Origin: Methylobacter sp.
GTDB taxonomy: Bacteria; Pseudomonadota; Gammaproteobacteria; Methylococcales; Methylomonadaceae
Length of the DNA stretch: 64,000 bases
NCBI GenBank assembly: GCA_030684815.1
Contig: JAUXXQ010000017.1
Location: 1 to 64,000, forward strand
Direction: 5' to 3'
Part shown: positions 1 through 7,976 of the stretch, in pieces
Layout: each line of letters starts with the position of its first letter
Numbering within the stretch: position 1 is the first letter of the stretch
Notes under the pieces: model-generated
Told to the model about the DNA's origin: nothing
The model's input: only the letters and a program-made list of their open reading frames with translations
The model's database searches: none
Made by a program: the position numbers and the translations under genes

Positions 1-160
1 GCTAAAGCAAGGGGATTCCTGATTGCTCAGGAGTGAGTATGTATCGCTACTGCCCACTGGTTTCTGCTGCTGACGGCATTACTGCACCGTTCACTTCACA
101 GACTAGCCCCGTCAGCCCGACGGTTGTTTTATACTTTTTAAAACGTTAAATTGCCGTCAT
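1..160 (-). pseudogene. Probable remnant of an IS200/IS605 tnpB 3' end with right-end hairpin
   Basis: Read on the minus strand, 145 down to 47 is an open stretch of 32 codons ending in TAG. Its product (…GLTGLVCEVNGAVMPSA…) resembles the tail that follows the zinc finger in many TnpB proteins. It is preceded in frame by a stop at 146-148, so only a fragment is left. Downstream of the stop, at 1-20, the minus strand ends in CCCCTTGCTTTAGC, the left half and loop of the hairpin that commonly closes IS605-type elements (3' end of the omega RNA). The other half would lie outside the window. The assignment rests on remembered sequence style, not a search. It could be unrelated non-coding DNA. Confidence 0.35.
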
Positions 161-230
161 TGAGAGAGCCGACAGCGCCCCTCTGGTAGCAAGAGTCGAT
201 TTTAACACGATGGAAGGATTTAACTCTATG

Positions 231-300
231 AGAAATACGAAACTGAGCCACTTACATCTTCGCCCTGAACGGCGGGGTTTTACGCTACTTGGTGATAAAT
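231..300 (-). repeat. IS605-end-like repeat, copy 1
   Basis: This 70-bp stretch recurs at 63868-63934 with about six substitutions and a 3-bp gap. It contains a hairpin (CGCC-CTGAAC-GGCG) followed by GGGTTTTACG. Read on the minus strand it looks like the right end/omega-RNA scaffold of an IS200/IS605 element (GTAAAACCCCGCCGTTCAGG). No transposase is attached to it. The remainder of 1-376 holds only the tnpB-like remnant and AT-rich DNA with no gene I can recognise. Confidence 0.5.
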
Positions 301-376
301 AATAACATGAAACCTATATGGTTATTTTTTCAGCCCCATAGCATCAGACTTGTTTAATTATTTTTAAAGGAAACGG

Positions 377-1138
377 TCAATCGACCACCACGCCGAGCCA
401 GCTGTAAATTCGCTTAACCAGCAAGCCTTCATCATGCAGGTAAACATGGTCTTGGTCATTGATTTTAACTTGCCGGTAACCTACATTCTGTTTTGCCGCT
501 ACCCGCCGGTCGCGGGCACTTTGCACCACTTCCGGCAGGTCTAACGCACCATAAATGTCCAGCATCGGGATAGTGATCTTCTGGATAAAATCCAGCGTTT
601 GCGCGACATTATTGTCGGTTTTCGGCACGGACAAGCTGATCGTCGCCAGCGCTTTCACCGCCAGCCCCTGCTCGCTCAGGGCATAGACGCCCATCAAGCT
701 GCCTAGGCCGTAGCCGACCAGGACAATATTTTCTGTGCCGCTATCGCGTGCATAACTAATCCCGGCCTGAATCCGCGCCGCCGCCTCGGCAAACAACGGG
801 TAATAGTCTTCCTGTCCCGCGCCCGCTTCGCGTAGCGGCATTTGCAGCGCCAGCGTCGCCCAGTTATGCTCCGGCAAAGCAACCCGCAAGCCGTAAATCA
901 GCTGCTTCTGATTGGGATGACCTCCCATCTCATGGACAATAATGGCAATGCCCTTACTGTCGATTTTTTCTGTTGGCGTAAAAAGGCCGAGGAATTTTTT
1001 CCCTTCTGCTTCCAGCCAAACCTCTTCGCCTATCGCCAAAGTTTTGTTAATACTGTCGGCAAACTCGGCTTCCCGCTTGGTATCGCCAGCCAAGCAGACA
1101 CCACCCAACAACGGCATCAAACAAAGCATAAAAACCAT
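377..1138 (-). CDS. Exported alpha/beta-hydrolase-like protein, DUF3530 type
   Basis: About 253 residues from the ATG at 1138. That start gives a short hydrophobic leader (FMLCLMPLLGGVCLAG) and a probable signal-peptidase site near CLA-GD. A longer upstream reading would overlap the neighbouring cold-shock gene and lacks a leader. The body has the alpha/beta hydrolase layout: an oxyanion-type IVHEMGGHP segment, a nucleophile-elbow-like strand LVGYGLGS and a late DxDH segment (NDQDHVYLHD). The usual nucleophile Ser of GxSxG is a Gly here (GYGLG), so classical esterase activity is doubtful. DUF3530 proteins are uncharacterised, as far as I know. Likely periplasmic. No strong Shine-Dalgarno is visible. 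Confidence 0.6.
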   Translation of the reverse strand: MVFMLCLMPLLGGVCLAGDTKREAEFADSINKTLAIGEEVWLEAEGKKFLGLFTPTEKIDSKGIAIIVHEMGGHPNQKQLIYGLRVALPEHNWATLALQMPLREAGAGQEDYYPLFAEAAARIQAGISYARDSGTENIVLVGYGLGSLMGVYALSEQGLAVKALATISLSVPKTDNNVAQTLDFIQKITIPMLDIYGALDLPEVVQSARDRRVAAKQNVGYRQVKINDQDHVYLHDEGLLVKRIYSWLGVVVD

Positions 1139-1220
1139 GAAGCCGGGCTGTATATATTCACTCACCGCCGCAACCGCCCTTATCAAAATGATATGTTCCG
1201 AAATCGACAGTGGATCATAA

Positions 1221-1559
1221 TTAAATGGTGTAAAGGTAAATGATGCTGCAAACGACGACAACAATCGCCAAGCCCAGCGCCGTCAGCAGGATATTTTTCC
1301 GGCTATTGAAAAAGCCTGCAACCTTGTCTTCCAAGATTTCCACGCCTTCAATGGAGGCATTAACCGCCTTGAACTTGCCCCGGTTATCTTTGGCAACCTG
1401 ATAATAAATTACATCACCGGCAACTGGGCGGCGACTGCTTCCATTGAGCGCCGAAATATGGATAAAAATATCTTTGCCGCCATCGTCGGGACTGATAAAG
1501 CCAAACCCCCTATCTTCTTTCCATGTTTTTAACATTCCTTTGATCATTATTTTTGTCAT
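1221..1559 (-). CDS. Cold-shock-domain protein with C-terminal membrane segment
   Basis: 112 residues. Residues about 6-72 form a cold-shock (OB-fold) domain with both RNA-binding motifs, RNP1-like GFGFI and RNP2-like IFIHI. Residues about 90-110 are one strongly hydrophobic helix (ILLTALGLAIVVVVCSIIYL). Larger relatives carry a CSD followed by a multi-helix DUF1294 region, and this protein keeps only one helix. It would tether a nucleic-acid-binding domain to the inner membrane. The start could also be the in-frame ATG at 1547, and none of the candidates has a clear ribosome-binding site. Function in the cell is unknown. Confidence 0.7.
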   Translation of the reverse strand: MTKIMIKGMLKTWKEDRGFGFISPDDGGKDIFIHISALNGSSRRPVAGDVIYYQVAKDNRGKFKAVNASIEGVEILEDKVAGFFNSRKNILLTALGLAIVVVVCSIIYLYTI

Positions 1560-1719
1560 AAAAATTTCGTTTTATTGTTTTAAATCTACCCGCATCAACC
1601 CTACAGATTAAGTGGCGTTAGCCTATTAACGGCTGAATTTTATAATAAATTTGGCATATTTTAGTATGCCCCGGTTGAATCCATGCAGAAATGCATAGTC
1701 CAACCAGAACGGGATATGC

Positions 1720-2091
1720 TTACATTTTTTTCTTGATGACGACCTTGTCATCAATAATCAACTCAGAGATACCGCCCAAAGACGCGTGCAAGGTGCAGGA
1801 AGCATTTTTGAACCCGCCATTCTTGGCATTTTCGCCGACCCATTTTAAGGTCACATACGTTTCTTTATCGCTTTCGGTTTCAGAAGGGAAAAACACCTGC
1901 TCGCCGGTCGCCTCTTTGATCTTTGGCGGACATTTTTCACTTGCCATCGTTTGCATGGCCACATTATTTCTAATCTTTGCAGCGGCTTCCACTTGTTCAA
2001 TAGGCTGCTCTTCTTTGCTTAAACCTACCATAACAAAACCTATTACAAAAACGGCAGCAACAGCCGTCATGATTTTTTGCGCTTCAGACAT
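1720..2091 (-). CDS. Small membrane-anchored or exported protein of unknown function
   Basis: 123 residues when started at the ATG at 2091, which has a good ribosome-binding site (GGAGAAGAAAA before ATG). The ATG 24 nt upstream lacks one. Residues about 5-25 form a single hydrophobic segment (IMTAVAAVFVIGFVMVGL) that may be an uncleaved anchor or a signal peptide. The rest is soluble with two cysteines (KCPPK and ASCTLH) that could form a disulfide in the periplasm. I do not recognise a family. It is flanked by the cold-shock gene and cobO, on the same strand but well separated, so no operon is obvious. Confidence 0.6.
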   Translation of the reverse strand: MSEAQKIMTAVAAVFVIGFVMVGLSKEEQPIEQVEAAAKIRNNVAMQTMASEKCPPKIKEATGEQVFFPSETESDKETYVTLKWVGENAKNGGFKNASCTLHASLGGISELIIDDKVVIKKKM

Positions 2092-2194
2092 TTTTCTTCT
2101 CCTAAGTTGTAACAACGGAAAGCCATTTTACAACCTGCCGGGGCTATTTACCCTAAAATTCTCAACAATTTACCATCGCCAAGCGTAACAATTT

Positions 2195-2731
2195 TTAAAA
2201 CTCGATACCTTGCTCGGCCTTGATGCCTTGCTCATAAGCATGTTTTATTTTGGTCATTTCGGTGACGGTATCGGCACAGCCAATAACTTCGGGCGCGGCA
2301 TTGCGGCCGGTCAAAATCAAATGCAGCCAGGCCGGTTTTTCATTGCGGATAAAATCGGCGATTTCCTGGCCGGAAATCCACTCATAGCCGCAGCAATAAT
2401 TGATCTCGTCCAGCAACACCATATCGAATTCTCCGGACAGCATTTTAGCCTTGCTAAACTCCCAAATGTCGCGGCTGGTTTTAATGTCCTGTTCAGGGTT
2501 TTTCGTGTCCCAGGTAAAGCCATCGCCCAACGCATGCCATTCAATATTGTCAAAACGCTCGGCTGCTTTTTGTTCGCCGGTTTGCCATTGCCCTTTAATG
2601 TATTGGATCACACAGACTTTCATATCCCAGCCTGCCGCGCGAAAAACCATGCCTAAGGCACTCGATGATTTGCCTTTGCCCGAACCAGTATTGACCAAAA
2701 CCAATCCCTTGCGTCTCTCTCTCGATTTCAT
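2195..2731 (-). CDS. cobO: Cob(I)alamin adenosyltransferase (corrinoid adenosyltransferase)
   Basis: 178 residues, the usual length of CobO/CobA/BtuR. These enzymes transfer the adenosyl group of ATP to the cobalt of cob(I)alamin or cobyrinate diamide to make adenosylcobalamin. The P-loop GSGKGKSSSALG is near the N-terminus, followed by the family segments IQYIKGQW, the acidic FDMVLLDEINY strand and HLILTGRNA. Cytoplasmic. No other cobalamin gene is nearby, and the 103-nt gap to clpB is too short for a cobalamin riboswitch. E. coli calls this gene btuR (cobA). Confidence 0.93.
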   Translation of the reverse strand: MKSRERRKGLVLVNTGSGKGKSSSALGMVFRAAGWDMKVCVIQYIKGQWQTGEQKAAERFDNIEWHALGDGFTWDTKNPEQDIKTSRDIWEFSKAKMLSGEFDMVLLDEINYCCGYEWISGQEIADFIRNEKPAWLHLILTGRNAAPEVIGCADTVTEMTKIKHAYEQGIKAEQGIEF

Positions 2732-2776
2732 TGTTATCCTATGATTTTAATGGCTTATGTATGCGTATTATATAGA

Positions 2777-2821
2777 AGTGGGAGCGCTGACTCTTGTCGC
2801 GACGTAGGCGTCGCTCCCACT
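2777..2821. repeat. REP-like palindrome (AGTGGGAGCG … CGCTCCCACT)
   Basis: An intergenic palindrome between cobO and clpB. AGTGGGAGCG is matched by CGCTCCCACT across a 25-nt loop. The same GTGGGAGCG/CGCTCCCAC arms occur around 13951-13990. It could act as a transcript-end hairpin for clpB on the minus strand. Confidence 0.6.
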
Positions 2822-2834
2822 GATTTTAATTGCC

Positions 2835-5411
2835 TTAACCCTTCAAGAACCGCAACGCCTCATACTCAACATCGACTTTGATAATATCTCCGGCGACATA
2901 ATTGCCTGCCAATATCTGTTGCGCTAACGGATTTTCCAGCTGTTGCTGAATCGCCCGTTTCATCGGCCTTGCGCCGTAAACCGGATCAAAGCCCGCCTCG
3001 CCCAGCAAATCCAGCGCGGCTTCTGAAATTTCAAAGCCGATTTCCCTATCCTGCAAACGTTTACGCAAATAGTCGATTTGAATCCCGGAAATGGCGCGGA
3101 TTTGTTCGCGACCCAACGAATGGAACACCACAGCTTCATCAATCCGATTAATGAATTCAGGACGGAACTTGGTGCTGACAATGTCCATCACTGACGACTT
3201 CATCACCGAATACAGCGCCTCGCCCGACAGCGACTGGATAATATCCGAACCCAGGTTGGAGGTCATCACGATAATGGTGTTCCTGAAATCAACCGTCCTG
3301 CCCTGCCCATCAGTCAAGCGGCCATCATCCAGCACCTGCAATAAAATATTGAACACATCGGGATGGGCTTTTTCGATTTCGTCCATCAAGATGACCGAAT
3401 ACGGTTTGCGCCGCACCAGTTCGGTCAAATAACCGCCTTCTTCATAGCCGACATAACCCGGAGGCGCACCGATCAGACGCGCCACCGAATGTTTTTCCAT
3501 AAACTCGGACATATCGATGCGCACCATCGCATCGGGCGTGTCGAACATGAATTCGGCCAGCGCCTTGCACAATTCGGTTTTACCGACGCCGGTCGGCCCT
3601 AAAAACAGGAACGAACCATTCGGACGATTCGGGTCGGACAAGCCGGCACGAGAACGCCGGATCGCATTGCTGACCGCTTTCAGCGCCTCTTCCTGACCAA
3701 TCACCCGCTTGCTGAGCTGCTCTTCCATGCGCAACAGCTTATCGCGCTCGCCCTCCATCATTTTCGACACCGGAATGCCCGTCCATTTCGACACCACTTC
3801 GGCGATTTCCTCTTCGGTGACCTTGTTACGCAACAAGGTCATTTTCTGCGCTTCAGCCGGCACATCGGAATGCAACTGTTTTTCTAATGCAGGGATAATG
3901 CCGTATTGCAACTCGGACATCCGCGCCAAATCATTGGCACGGCTGGCCGCTTCCAGTTCGGTTCTGGCCTGCTCCAACTTTTCTTTAATAGACGCCGAAC
4001 CCTGTAACGAGGCTTTTTCGGCTTTCCAGATTTCTTCCAAATCGGAATATTCTTTTTCTAGGTCGGCGATTTCGTCTTCCAGAATTTCCAGGCGTTTTTT
4101 CGAGGCCGCATCCTTTTCTTTTTTCAGCGCCACTTGCTCGATTTTTAACTGGATCAAGCGACGGTACAGTTTGTCCATTTCTTCCGGTTTGGAATCAATT
4201 TCCATACGGATGCGGCTGGCGGCTTCGTCAATCAAATCGATGGCTTTATCCGGCAACTGCCGGTCGGCAATATAGCGGTAAGACAAATTCGCCGCCGCAA
4301 TGATGGCCGGGTCGGTAATATCGACGCCGTGATGCACTTCGTATTTTTCCTTTAGGCCGCGCAAAATCGCCACCGTGTCTTCAACCGACGGCTCATCGAC
4401 CAGCACCTTTTGGAAGCGGCGCTCCAGTGCCGCATCTTTTTCGACATATTTGCGGTATTCATCCAGCGTCGTTGCGCCCACGCAATGCAATTCGCCCCGC
4501 GCCAGCGCCGGTTTCAGCATATTGCCCGCATCCATCGCGCCTTCCGCTTTGCCCGCACCAACCATGGTGTGCAGCTCGTCAATGAACAAAATCACCTGCC
4601 CTTCCTGCTTGGCCAAATCGTTTAACACCGCTTTCAGGCGCTCCTCGAATTCGCCGCGAAACTTGGCGCCGGCAATCAGTGCCGCCATGTCCAAAGCCAA
4701 GACCCGCTTGCCTTTGATGCCTTCCGGCACTTCGCCGTTGACAATGCGTTGTGCTAGGCCTTCAACAATCGCTGTTTTGCCCACGCCCGGTTCGCCGATT
4801 AATACCGGATTGTTTTTGGTGCGCCTTTGTAAAACTTGAATAGTGCGGCGGATTTCATCATCGCGTCCAATCACCGGATCGAGCTTGCCTTGTTCTGCGC
4901 GTTCGGTCAGGTCAATGGTGTATTTTTTCAGCGCTTGACGCTGCTCTTCGGCATTAGGGTCGTCAATCGGCTGGCCGCCGCGCATCGCGTCGATGGCTTT
5001 TTCTACCGCTTGTTTAGTGACACCGGCTTTTTTCAGCAAGTCTTGCAGCAAGCCTTGTTCTTCAAACACCGCCAATAAAAACAGTTCGCTGGAAATGAAT
5101 TTGTCGCCGCGTTTTTGCGCCAGTTTGTCGGTCATGTTCAGCAAACGCGATAATTCATTAGACAGCTGCACGTCGCCGCCGGAACCGCTGACCGTCGCCA
5201 AACGCTCCAATTCCCTAACCAGCTCAGTGCGCAGCAACTGTGTGTTGATGCCTATTTGGGCCAGCAACGGCCTGATACTACCGCCCTGCTGATCCAGCAA
5301 AGCCAGCATCAAATGGGTCGGCTCGATGAATTGATGGTCTTTGCCCAGCGCCATGCTTTGTGCATCGGCCAATGCCGATTGAAACAGGCTGGTTAATTTG
5401 TCCATGCGCAT
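2835..5411 (-). CDS. clpB: ClpB disaggregase (Hsp100 AAA+ chaperone)
   Basis: 858 residues, matching E. coli ClpB (857). The protein is a cytosolic ATP-driven hexamer that pulls polypeptides out of aggregates together with DnaK/DnaJ/GrpE. In order: Clp N-domain repeats (1-150); NBD1 with Walker A GEPGVGKT and Walker [10 protein letters not shown]; a long coiled-coil middle domain (about 405-525) rich in Glu/Lys; NBD2 with Walker A GPTGVGKT and Walker [13 protein letters not shown]; and a C-terminal domain ending FLKG. The start at 5411 has GAGAGG eight bases upstream; a second ATG follows two codons later. A strong sigma-32 promoter lies 40-68 nt upstream, so heat-shock control is well supported. 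Confidence 0.97.
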   Translation of the reverse strand: MRMDKLTSLFQSALADAQSMALGKDHQFIEPTHLMLALLDQQGGSIRPLLAQIGINTQLLRTELVRELERLATVSGSGGDVQLSNELSRLLNMTDKLAQKRGDKFISSELFLLAVFEEQGLLQDLLKKAGVTKQAVEKAIDAMRGGQPIDDPNAEEQRQALKKYTIDLTERAEQGKLDPVIGRDDEIRRTIQVLQRRTKNNPVLIGEPGVGKTAIVEGLAQRIVNGEVPEGIKGKRVLALDMAALIAGAKFRGEFEERLKAVLNDLAKQEGQVILFIDELHTMVGAGKAEGAMDAGNMLKPALARGELHCVGATTLDEYRKYVEKDAALERRFQKVLVDEPSVEDTVAILRGLKEKYEVHHGVDITDPAIIAAANLSYRYIADRQLPDKAIDLIDEAASRIRMEIDSKPEEMDKLYRRLIQLKIEQVALKKEKDAASKKRLEILEDEIADLEKEYSDLEEIWKAEKASLQGSASIKEKLEQARTELEAASRANDLARMSELQYGIIPALEKQLHSDVPAEAQKMTLLRNKVTEEEIAEVVSKWTGIPVSKMMEGERDKLLRMEEQLSKRVIGQEEALKAVSNAIRRSRAGLSDPNRPNGSFLFLGPTGVGKTELCKALAEFMFDTPDAMVRIDMSEFMEKHSVARLIGAPPGYVGYEEGGYLTELVRRKPYSVILMDEIEKAHPDVFNILLQVLDDGRLTDGQGRTVDFRNTIIVMTSNLGSDIIQSLSGEALYSVMKSSVMDIVSTKFRPEFINRIDEAVVFHSLGREQIRAISGIQIDYLRKRLQDREIGFEISEAALDLLGEAGFDPVYGARPMKRAIQQQLENPLAQQILAGNYVAGDIIKVDVEYEALRFLKG

Positions 5412-5450
5412 AATAATTGCCTCTCTTACGAGTTTGTTAAGATGCAGCTA

Positions 5451-5479
5451 ACATGGGGGAGTTTGCAATTGTTTTCAAG
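5451..5479 (-). promoter_or_regulatory. Sigma-32 (heat-shock) promoter of clpB
   Basis: On the minus strand, CTTGAAA (5479-5473) and CCCCATGT (5458-5451) are separated by 14 nt. This matches the RpoH consensus CTTGAAA-N13-17-CCCCATnT essentially perfectly, about 40 nt before the clpB start. Confidence 0.88.
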
Positions 5480-5535
5480 CGGGGCGATTTAGACAAAGTT
5501 TACAGCGGGGCTTGAAACGTCAGGCTGTTGCAGAT

Positions 5536-5563
5536 GGCGATGCACAGACAGCCGTGCATCGCC
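5536..5563 (-). terminator. Hairpin after phoR
   Basis: Perfect 10-bp stem GGCGATGCAC/GTGCATCGCC with an 8-nt loop, 24 nt beyond the phoR stop and just upstream of the clpB promoter. There is no clear U-run, so it may be a transcript-end stabiliser or Rho-assisted terminator. Confidence 0.5.
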
Positions 5564-5586
5564 TGTGCTGTTTTATTACCCGCCGC

Positions 5587-6867
5587 CTAACTGCAAACCC
5601 GCTTAACCGGAAAATAGCAACTAAAACGGCTGCCTTTGCCCAATTCACTGGCGATAGTTAACTTACCCTCATGCCGCATCAACACATGCTTGACGATGGC
5701 CAGACCTAAACCGGTGCCGCCCACTTTCTTGTTGCGTTTAACCTCGGAACGGTAAAAACGCTCGGTCACCCGGGGAATATCGGCTGCCGCAATGCCCTCG
5801 CCCTGGTCTTCAACATCCAGCACCAGGCTGTCTTTAGATACATACCAGCGCACTTTGACCAGCGAATCTTCCGGCGAATATTTCAGCGCATTGCCTAACA
5901 GGTTAGTAAAGGCGCTACACAGTTCCTGCTCTTCGCCCATCAGTTGCGCATCGGTTTCCAGGATCAGCTCAATCCGGTGCGGCACGCTGTTTTTCATCGC
6001 CTCTGCTTCCTTGCAAATCTGGCTTAATAAGGCCGGGACATTAACGCACTCGGTTTTCTTCTGTTTGGTTTCCAGCCGCGTCAACAACAACAAATCATCG
6101 ACCAAATGCTGCATCCGCTCAGTTTGCCCCTGCATTTGCCGGAACGAAGCGGTCAATAACGGCGACTCGCCGTCATCCATATCCTGCAGGGTTTCCAGAT
6201 AACCTTTCAGCACGGTGAGCGGCGTCCTGAGTTCATGCGACACATTGGCGACAAAATCCTTGCGCATCCGCTCCATTTTTTTCAGCTGGGTAACGTCCTG
6301 CGCCAGCAACAGGCGCAAACCCGCGCCATAAGTGATAATCCGCACCGCCAAGGTGATGCTGTGGTCTACCGGCGACGGCAAAATCACCGGCTCCTTGTAA
6401 TTTCCCGATTTAAGGTAGCGGATAAATTCAGGGAAACGGATCAGGTTGGGGATGCGCTGGCCTTTATCCGACTGCTTTAAGCCAAAAACCTCCCTAGCCG
6501 CTTTATTGGCCCACTCAATCTCGTCATTGGCACCCAAAACGACGGCGGCATCCGGCAACGCTTCGGTGGATTGGCGGAACTGGTCGACCATCTTGCCCAG
6601 TTTCTTTTTACGCTTTTTTTCGTTCTTTTTAATGCGGTAAACGTGGTAGTAAATTTCTTCCCACACCCCGGTCGTCTTTGGATATTTGGTGCGCCCGCCG
6701 GTGCGTATCCATTTCTCAAAACGGTTAATCTGGTACAACTGGCGCATTAACAACACCAGCGCCAACATCAGCGCCAACGGCATAAAAAGCCCGGTCATGC
6801 CGCCCACGACCGACACCGCCAACAGCAGCAGCAGACCGGTAATCAGTTCTTTTTGCCAAACATCCAT
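5587..6867 (-). CDS. phoR: PhoR, phosphate-sensing histidine kinase
   Basis: 426 residues (E. coli PhoR 431). Two adjacent membrane helices at the N-terminus (about 8-45), a charged linker rich in Lys, a PAS domain (about 95-195), then the HisKA H-box (NVSHELRTPL) and the HATPase_c N, G1 and G2 boxes (NLLGNALKYS, DQGEGI, GGTGLGLAI). It autophosphorylates under phosphate limitation and phosphorylates PhoB; in the family the signal comes through PstSCAB-PhoU, none of which is in the window. It starts 5 nt after phoB, so the two are co-transcribed. Confidence 0.93.
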   Translation of the reverse strand: MDVWQKELITGLLLLLAVSVVGGMTGLFMPLALMLALVLLMRQLYQINRFEKWIRTGGRTKYPKTTGVWEEIYYHVYRIKKNEKKRKKKLGKMVDQFRQSTEALPDAAVVLGANDEIEWANKAAREVFGLKQSDKGQRIPNLIRFPEFIRYLKSGNYKEPVILPSPVDHSITLAVRIITYGAGLRLLLAQDVTQLKKMERMRKDFVANVSHELRTPLTVLKGYLETLQDMDDGESPLLTASFRQMQGQTERMQHLVDDLLLLTRLETKQKKTECVNVPALLSQICKEAEAMKNSVPHRIELILETDAQLMGEEQELCSAFTNLLGNALKYSPEDSLVKVRWYVSKDSLVLDVEDQGEGIAAADIPRVTERFYRSEVKRNKKVGGTGLGLAIVKHVLMRHEGKLTIASELGKGSRFSCYFPVKRVCS

Positions 6868-6872
6868 AGCGG

Positions 6873-7583
6873 TTACGAGGCCACGCTTGCCGACTCCGCC
6901 ACGGAAAACCGATAGCCGAAACCGCGCACGGTTTGTACCAAATCCTCCCGCCCGTGTTCGCCCAAAATTTTCCGCAAACGCCGGATATGCACATCAACCG
7001 TGCGTTCCTCGATATAAACGCTGCGCCCCCAGACCTGGTCGAGCAATTGGGAACGGTTGAACACCTTGTCGGGATGGGTCATAAAAAACTGCATCAAGCG
7101 GAACTCGGTCGGGCTCACATCCAGTTGTTTGTCGCCGATAGTCAGCCTATGTTGTTCGGTGTCCAAAACCAGGTCGCCCAGGGTAATTTGCCCCAGATCG
7201 TTGATTTTTCCGCTTCGGCGCAACACTGCACGGATGCGCGCAACCAATTCTTTAGGTGAAAAAGGTTTGGTCATATAATCGTCGGCGCCGATTTCCAGCC
7301 CCCTGACTTTGTCTTCCTCCTCGCCGCGCGCGGTCAACAAAATGATTGGCAACCCCCGGTATTGCGGCTCTTTTTTCAAACGCCGCGCCCATTCGACCCC
7401 GCTGGCGCCCGGCAGCATCCAGTCCAACAAGATCAAATCCGGTATCGCTTCATCCAGGATTTTTTGCGCATCCTCCGCGTCCGCTGCCGTCACCGGCCTG
7501 AACCCGGCCTGCTCAAGCACCATCTTTAACATCTCCCTGATGGCATCTTCATCTTCAACAACGAGAATATTTAAACTAGGCAT
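6873..7583 (-). CDS. phoB: PhoB, phosphate regulon response regulator
   Basis: 236 residues from the ATG at 7583, which places the receiver directly at the N-terminus ([11 protein letters not shown]). A longer frame reaches 7625 but adds only a non-conserved AT-rich leader. Receiver with acidic pocket (EDED), phosphoacceptor Asp in LLDWMLPG, Thr in LLTARGEE and Lys in [10 protein letters not shown]. The OmpR/PhoB winged-helix domain ends [10 protein letters not shown]. It activates Pho-box promoters under phosphate starvation. First gene of phoBR. I could not confirm a Pho box upstream. Confidence 0.94.
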   Translation of the reverse strand: MPSLNILVVEDEDAIREMLKMVLEQAGFRPVTAADAEDAQKILDEAIPDLILLDWMLPGASGVEWARRLKKEPQYRGLPIILLTARGEEEDKVRGLEIGADDYMTKPFSPKELVARIRAVLRRSGKINDLGQITLGDLVLDTEQHRLTIGDKQLDVSPTEFRLMQFFMTHPDKVFNRSQLLDQVWGRSVYIEERTVDVHIRRLRKILGEHGREDLVQTVRGFGYRFSVAESASVAS

Positions 7584-7671
7584 AATTGAATTAATATTAA
7601 AAATATAAATGGCATATCTTAACAAATGCCATATTACCTTTTTATGACAAAAAGTATTTGCTTATCTGGGC

Positions 7672-7810
7672 TTCCCATTTAAAGCAGGACAAGCCTGCCG
7701 AAGTAGACCTTCCAGGCTTTACGACTGCCATAGATGGCGGAAGTGCTGGAGCCGTCCGGAGCGGCTCCAGTAAAAACCTGGAAGGTCTGTCCCGTGTTAA
7801 GTTGATAGCC
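7672..7810. repeat. Repeat A, copy 1, interrupted by repeat B
   Basis: The arms (7672-7720 and 7773-7810) match the uninterrupted copy at 13277-13365. The shared parts are CCCATTTAAAGC, CCGAAGTAGACCTTCCAGG, ACCTGGAAGGTCTGTCC and GTTAAGTTGATAGCC. The arms are complementary (AGACCTTCCAGG/CCTGGAAGGTCT). The rest of the 7584-7976 gap is AT-rich and shows no convincing gene. Short open frames there run through the repeat and are not credible. Confidence 0.75.
7721..7772. repeat. Repeat B, copy 1 (nested in repeat A)
   Basis: Conserved head CGACTGCCATAGATGGCGG followed by a hairpin (CTGGAGCCG … CGGCTCCAG). The same head with a different but still self-complementary hairpin lies at 23867-23920 inside hoxU. 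It is inserted exactly at the centre of the repeat A palindrome. Confidence 0.7.
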
Positions 7811-7976
7811 ATTATCTGCAATGACAAATTTAAGACCTGCATAGCAAAAAAATCCCGATAAAATTTTAAAAATTGCCTATTATGCGTATTATTAGCCGAC
7901 TACTTTTAATTACGTAATATCGCTTAAATTTTACGGAATTAACGTAATCCAATCACCGCCGCTGGACGCTGACCTT

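Noticed and set aside
1-60. GCTAAAGCAAG shared by positions 1, 27028 and 59118
   Set aside because: An 11-mer match without extended similarity is expected by chance in a window this size.
2732-2834. Possible cobalamin riboswitch upstream of cobO
   Set aside because: The gap is only 103 nt, mostly the REP palindrome, and no B12-box-like sequence was seen.
7658-7861. 66-67-codon frames on both strands
   Set aside because: They run through repeats A and B and share residues with the hoxU extension only because of the repeat.
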